Shown here: in pieces, positions 58,425 to 62,594 of the stretch
How the letters are laid out: each line of letters opens with the position of its first letter
How positions within the stretch are numbered: the first letter of the stretch is position 1
Origin: CAZUMW01 sp964621615
GTDB taxonomy: Bacteria > Desulfobacterota > WTBG01 > CAIYCZ01 > CAIRTM01
Reading direction: 5' to 3'
Assembly: GCA_964621615.1 (NCBI GenBank)
Contig: CAZUMW010000027.1
Location: forward strand, 1 to 62,594
Length of the DNA stretch: 62,594 nucleotides
Notes under the pieces: model-generated
Told to the model about the DNA's origin: nothing
Databases searched by the model: none
The model's input: only the letters and a program-made list of their open reading frames with translations
Position numbers and translations under genes: made by a program

Positions 58425-58453
58425 TTGCAGGTGTATCCGGTTAGCGATATAAT
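58425..58453 (+). promoter_or_regulatory. sigma70-type promoter of the SNF2 gene
   Basis: TTGCAG (58425-58430), a 17-base spacer and a perfect TATAAT (58448-58453), about 95 bases before the start. Confidence 0.6.
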
Positions 58454-58547
58454 GCTTGCACTTCAGGCACAAAAACTGCTGCCGGTAGGAAGTGCCGGCG
58501 GAGCGGTTTTTTTGAATGAAAACAAATCAGTCCAGGAGAAACGATTT

Positions 58548-61352
58548 ATGTGCGCTCGAAAAAAGACAGGTAACGCAGCCGGGAAGCAGGCCGCTGCAAA
58601 AAAGGACGGCATAAAAGCAGCGGTGCCGGGCTTTAATAACTGGCAGACCACTGACGAGGATGAATTAAACCGCCGCCGCCTGCGTGCGGCCGAAGAGCGG
58701 TTTACCATTAAAAACACGGATTCTCGGGAGCGCATATTTTCAAATTTTCGCGTTTCTTCAGCCAGCGGCATGACATACGGCGTTGAAATACGGAGTCTCA
58801 TCAGAAGGCACTATTCATGTACGTGTACGGATTTCAGGGTGAACGGGCTGCGCAGCTGCAAGCATGTTGAGGCGGTTCTGCTTCACCTCAAGGCGCGCTT
58901 TCCCCGTAAGTATGGACAGGCCCTGAAGAACGACTCGGAGCGTATCGACATTGTGCCGCATTTTTCACGCGATACGCTTTTTGTTGAGCGGGGCTTCGAG
59001 CGGATGAGTAAGCGGGTGCGTTCGTTGTTTGACAGCGAGGGGTTTCTGTCCGGTTCGCAGTCGCCTGAAGAAGCATACCGGTATCTGGCTTCGCTCAATC
59101 ATGATACCTTCCGGCTTTCACAGGATACGGGACCATGGATTGAAAAGCGGCGGCGTGATGCCGAGCGGCTTGTGCTGAGGCGCGAGTATGAGCAGAAAGT
59201 GCATGCCGGCGAATATCCCATGCATGAAACCCTTGTTCCGCTGTACCCCTATCAGCGGGAGGGCATGCTGCACCTTGCATTTACCGAGCGGGCCCTTCTG
59301 GCCGATGAAATGGGGCTGGGAAAAACAATTCAGGCCATCGCCGCGTGCGCGCTGCTGTATCGCCTCGGCACGGTCCGGCGGGTGCTGGTCGTTACCCCCG
59401 CCTCGCTGAAAGCGGAATGGGAGGAGCAGATACAGCGCTTTACGGAACTCAGCTGCCGGATTGTGTACGGTGCCCGCAGATACCGCCTCAGGCGTTATCC
59501 TGCCCCGGCGTTTTTTACCATCGTCAACTACGAGCAGGTGCGAAGCGATGCTCTTGATATAAATAGCGGCCTGAAACCCGATGCCGTTATTCTTGACGAG
59601 GCCCAGCGGATAAAGAACTGGAACACCGGCACCGCTCAGGCGGTCAAGCGGCTTGAGAGCCGTTATGCCTTTGTTTTGACCGGCACCCCGATAGAAAACC
59701 GCATCGACGAGCTGTATTCCATTGTGGATTTTCTGGACCCGGCAGTGTTCGGCCCCCTGTTCCGGTTCAATAGGAATTTTTATATTTTAAACGAGCGCGG
59801 CCGGCCTGTTGAATATAAAAATCTTGACAGTCTCAGGGAAAAGGTCCGCCCGCTTATGCTCAGGCGGCGAAAGGCTGATGTTGAAAAAGAGCTGCCGGGC
59901 AGAACCGACCAGACCTTTTTTGTTCCGCTCAGCCCCGGGCAAAAAACAGCATATGCCGATCATGAAGCCCAGGTGTCCCGACTTCTGGGTATTGCGAAAA
60001 ACAGGCCTCTAAAAAAGCAGGAGCACGAAAAGCTCATGCGCGAGCTTTCCATGATGCGCATGATATGCGATACCAATTACATCCTGGATCAGGACGACAC
60101 CGTCTGTCCGAAGCTCAAGGAGCTTGAAAAGATTTTTGACGAGGCGCTCGGTGATCCCGACGTGAAAGTGGTTGTTTTTTCCGAATGGGTGCGGATGCTC
60201 AGGCTGGTAAAGGGGCTGTGTGAGAAAATGAAGATCGGCTATGCGTGGCATACCGGGGATGTGCCGCAGCGGCGCCGCAGGACGGAGATACAGCGTTTCA
60301 AAAACGATCCTGCCTGCCGGGTGTTTTTATGTTCCGAATCGGGGGGCGTGGGGCTGAACCTGCAAAATGCGGCAATGGTCATCAACTGCGATATCCCGTG
60401 GAATCCAGCCAAACTCGAGCAGCGGATCGCGCGCGTATGGCGCAAGCATCAAGCCCGGACCGTGCATGTCATAAATCTCATCTCTGAACATACTATCGAG
60501 CACCGGATGCTCGGCACCATCGCCGCCAAGCAGGGTCTGGCCGACGGGGTGCTTGACGGGCTCGGCGACCTCAGCAAAATAAGCATGAGCAGCGGCAGGC
60601 AGGTGTTCTTTAAACGGCTTTCACAGCTTATTGAAATCAATAATAAAAAAACAGCTCGGGGCGATTCCCCGGAGTCGCTGCCTGCTGACCGGCCGGCGTT
60701 CTGGGCGCAGCAGGCGTGTGATCTGCTTAAAGAGCAGCTTGTCGGCTGCGAAGAGCGCTATCCGCTTGATGGTGAGCATACCGTCCTTGTTGCCGTGGTT
60801 GAGCGGGATGCCGAAGCATGGCGCCCGAAGCTGGGGCAGCTGCACGAAAGCCTGTTTGGAAACGGGAAGTGGGATCCGCTGTCGCCGGTATATTTCGATG
60901 TTATCGACCGTGCCACCCATGAGGCCCTGAAGCGCCTTGAACAAAAAGGGCTTGTTAAACACACGGTACGCACAGCGCGGCAGCTCTACCCCGAGGCCGG
61001 CAAAGACGCGGTGCTGGATGCTGAAAAACAATCGCAGCGTGCGGCGCTTGCCCACCGGATCGATCGCAAAATAAAAACAGCCCGCCTGCTCATTTCCGGG
61101 GATTTGAGCGAGGAGGCCGGCGATCCACTCCGGGAGGCGGTGCTGCTTACCGGTTGCTATCTGGCGATAACACATGCGATGCCGGTGCCGGAATCTGCAG
61201 CCGACGCATTGGCAGCACCGGTAGGCCGCATGTGGCCTGTGCCGACAGAGTGGGGGAATGCATTACTGGAAAATGAAGAAAGCGCAGACTGCAGGCCTGT
61301 GCTGGAGGCCCTGGACAGGTGCGCGCAAAAGCTGTGGAGGGGGCAGGCGTGA
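58548..61352 (+). CDS. SNF2/Rad54-family helicase with N-terminal SWIM zinc finger
   Basis: 934 residues from the ATG at 58548 (AGGAGA upstream). A SWIM zinc finger (about 75-108) shows CTC ... SCKH, the C-x-C-xn-C-x-H pattern. The helicase core has Walker A ADEMGLGKTIQ at about 252-262, the DEAQ box at 350-353, LTGTPIEN, and the C-terminal lobe with SESGGVGLNLQNA and QRIARVWRKHQ. A C-terminal region of about 250 residues is unrecognised. Such proteins translocate on duplex DNA to remodel bound proteins or assist repair. A strong terminator follows, so it is a single-gene unit. Confidence 0.93.
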   Translation: MCARKKTGNAAGKQAAAKKDGIKAAVPGFNNWQTTDEDELNRRRLRAAEERFTIKNTDSRERIFSNFRVSSASGMTYGVEIRSLIRRHYSCTCTDFRVNGLRSCKHVEAVLLHLKARFPRKYGQALKNDSERIDIVPHFSRDTLFVERGFERMSKRVRSLFDSEGFLSGSQSPEEAYRYLASLNHDTFRLSQDTGPWIEKRRRDAERLVLRREYEQKVHAGEYPMHETLVPLYPYQREGMLHLAFTERALLADEMGLGKTIQAIAACALLYRLGTVRRVLVVTPASLKAEWEEQIQRFTELSCRIVYGARRYRLRRYPAPAFFTIVNYEQVRSDALDINSGLKPDAVILDEAQRIKNWNTGTAQAVKRLESRYAFVLTGTPIENRIDELYSIVDFLDPAVFGPLFRFNRNFYILNERGRPVEYKNLDSLREKVRPLMLRRRKADVEKELPGRTDQTFFVPLSPGQKTAYADHEAQVSRLLGIAKNRPLKKQEHEKLMRELSMMRMICDTNYILDQDDTVCPKLKELEKIFDEALGDPDVKVVVFSEWVRMLRLVKGLCEKMKIGYAWHTGDVPQRRRRTEIQRFKNDPACRVFLCSESGGVGLNLQNAAMVINCDIPWNPAKLEQRIARVWRKHQARTVHVINLISEHTIEHRMLGTIAAKQGLADGVLDGLGDLSKISMSSGRQVFFKRLSQLIEINNKKTARGDSPESLPADRPAFWAQQACDLLKEQLVGCEERYPLDGEHTVLVAVVERDAEAWRPKLGQLHESLFGNGKWDPLSPVYFDVIDRATHEALKRLEQKGLVKHTVRTARQLYPEAGKDAVLDAEKQSQRAALAHRIDRKIKTARLLISGDLSEEAGDPLREAVLLTGCYLAITHAMPVPESAADALAAPVGRMWPVPTEWGNALLENEESADCRPVLEALDRCAQKLWRGQA

Positions 61353-61392
61353 GCCGGGGGGGATGGGTGATTGGTTTTTTCCAATAAGCAGC

Positions 61393-61433
61393 TATAAAAA
61401 CGCCTGAGGCGACTCGTCTCAGGCGTTTTTATA
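61393..61433. terminator. strong bidirectional terminator
   Basis: TATAAAAACGCCTGAG (61393-61408) pairs perfectly over 16 bases with CTCAGGCGTTTTTATA (61418-61433) across a 9-base loop, with T-runs on both strands. It ends the SNF2 gene and can serve the opposing lipoprotein gene. Confidence 0.92.
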
Positions 61434-61608
61434 AGTGGTGGAGATGAAGGGAGTTTAGATTTAAAAAGAATTTACAGATATTTAGACTATTTAGCCGTGC
61501 ATATGAATGTCAATTAATGCATATGCGTGAAGCAAGACGCAACCTATACGCAACCGGATATTAAAAAAGCAGTTCCTCAAGATCAATTCTTTTTTTTGCA
61601 ACAAGTTT

Positions 61609-62343
61609 TCAGGTGGTCGTTTGATTATCAGAATCCAGTGTTTCTTTCTTGTCAGGCCGAAACCTGTCGTGTCTTATTTGAATCTGCCCCATCACCTTCC
61701 GTGCTATATAGTTTCCATAGGGACGAGATAACCTATTATTAAATTCGTAGGTTATATCATCGTCATAGGTAACGAAATAACAACCACCCAACAAAGAACA
61801 CACCCCCCCGGTAAGTAACCAATCGACCCCTGTTGTCCATGTCCTGTCAAACTCGGAGTGAGAGCATTTATATTCAGTATAGTAACGCTTTCTGAAAACG
61901 GTTTTACGGGTATCGTAATCAGTAACCGTAACATCGGTATATATATCTACAGAATAATTATAACCATGCCATCCGGGTGTGAAAATAAGAAAACCCGGGA
62001 AAGAGATTATAAAATTCATTCCAGATCCATCATAGTCAATTTCAGGATTAAGTTCTACAATGTAGTCAACTTGTTTTTTGGCACCATATGCATATGGGTA
62101 AATGACCTCAACATTTCGTCCCAAGCCATAGCATTCATCAAGAAAGGCGTTAAAGAAATGTTCAGCCTTCCCAAAGGAATTAGTAACAAGGCCGATTTTT
62201 ATATTATCTTCAATGTATGGCATGCGAGCAGAGTAATTATAGACGTTTTTTATTTTTAAACTGTGAGAACAGCCAAAGTTACTCATCAAAAAAATCATTA
62301 GCAAAAGAACAAACATTATCCCGTAACGATCCGACCGATGCAT
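61609..62343 (-). CDS. putative lipoprotein of unknown function
   Basis: A 244-residue protein with AAGGAGGG before the ATG and a lipoprotein signal (hydrophobic VLLLMIFLM, lipobox NFGC with Cys25). The mature part is rich in Tyr and Asp and in beta-like stretches (YIVELNPEIDYDG, YSVDIYTDVTVTDYD). Base composition is more A/T-rich than the neighbouring SNF2 gene, which hints at a separate origin. Family not recognised. The terminator at 61393-61433 lies beyond its stop. Confidence 0.7.
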   Translation of the reverse strand: MHRSDRYGIMFVLLLMIFLMSNFGCSHSLKIKNVYNYSARMPYIEDNIKIGLVTNSFGKAEHFFNAFLDECYGLGRNVEVIYPYAYGAKKQVDYIVELNPEIDYDGSGMNFIISFPGFLIFTPGWHGYNYSVDIYTDVTVTDYDTRKTVFRKRYYTEYKCSHSEFDRTWTTGVDWLLTGGVCSLLGGCYFVTYDDDITYEFNNRLSRPYGNYIARKVMGQIQIRHDRFRPDKKETLDSDNQTTT

Positions 62344-62594
62344 AAAACCCTCCTTTTTAGTTAGGTGCTATCTTTATTCAACAAGAGAAGCTATTAATAA
62401 TAAAATAATTTTATATCTAAAATTCTAAATAAATAAAAATAGCTTCACGACGATGTTCAAAAAAATTTTTAGCCACCATAATATAACTTGGGTATAAATT
62501 TCAATAAAAAATAGCATTATTTCAATTTGGTAGTTTATCTCAGTAATTTCCGGTTAGGTTTTTGCATATGAATGCGGGCTGAAGTTTTGTTTGT
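62344..62594. other. A/T-rich region to the window edge
   Basis: Very A/T-rich upstream region of the lipoprotein gene. No gene, repeat or promoter could be placed with confidence. Confidence 0.4.

Larger units (their letters stand above)
58030..58547. other. 518-base intergenic region with repeats and a promoter
   Basis: No supported gene. It holds a C-rich tract (about 58162-58170), the second copy of the TTTTGGACAC repeat (58177-58250), a diverged REP-like hairpin (CCGGTTT ... AAACCGG near 58316-58342) and the helicase promoter at 58425. Confidence 0.6.

Overview
The window reads as a chromosomal segment of a Gram-negative bacterium, most likely an anaerobic deltaproteobacterium (Desulfobacterota-like). 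The reasons are a type II secretion operon, a TonB receptor, lipoproteins, a multi-ferredoxin NuoG-like protein, a C_GCAxxG_C_C protein, gatCA beside tRNA-Gln, and cobalamin-type radical SAM chemistry. This is inference from gene content; no rRNA or other marker for firm placement is present.

Region 1 (1.2-20.4 kb, minus strand) is the most unusual part. It is a long acyl/polyketide assembly locus: five FabF-type ketosynthases (three with the full Cys-His-His triad, two with the triad destroyed), two single hotdog dehydratases and one tandem double-hotdog protein, a FabG-type ketoreductase, an enlarged acyl carrier protein with its own AcpS, a cyanobacterial-type acyl-ACP reductase, a thioester reductase, an MMPL/RND exporter, a cobalamin-type radical SAM protein and an alpha/beta hydrolase. 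Embedded at its distal end is an intact protein derived from a REP-type HUH transposase in which both catalytic histidines and the catalytic tyrosine are replaced. I cannot name the product. The parts suggest a specialised, reductively released lipid or polyene that is exported or moved across the membrane.

Region 2 (20.7-27.2 kb, plus strand) diverges from it: a periplasmic binding protein, a sensor kinase, a sigma54-type response regulator, a TonB-dependent receptor and a CAT-fold acyltransferase, with tight overlaps.

Region 3 (27.3-38.0 kb, minus) is a type II secretion operon in the order gspE-F-G-H-I-J-K-L-(gap)-D. GspL is a fused PilM/PilN-like protein, and no gspC or gspM is visible. 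Upstream lie a LysM-rich amidase, gatA, gatC and tRNA-Gln(UUG), all on the same strand.

Region 4 (42.2-48.5 kb) is mixed: a NuoG-like ferredoxin protein, pyrE, tRNA-Leu(UAA), a tandem C_GCAxxG_C_C protein, a DUF4213/DUF364 protein and two conserved unknowns.

Region 5 (48.6-52.3 kb) is an accessory patch: two PIN toxin-antitoxin pairs with palindromic operators, a hicBA pair whose hicA is frameshifted, rearranged transposase debris, REP-like palindromes and a small protein with a PD-(D/E)xK-like motif.

Region 6 (52.4-62.6 kb) holds a large surface protein with a mucin-like linker, small membrane proteins, a SemiSWEET, a WYL-domain regulator, a SWIM-SNF2 helicase and a lipoprotein. A 15-bp palindrome occurs in front of both the WYL gene and a small membrane-protein operon about 1.8 kb away, so the regulator and a likely target can be paired from sequence alone.
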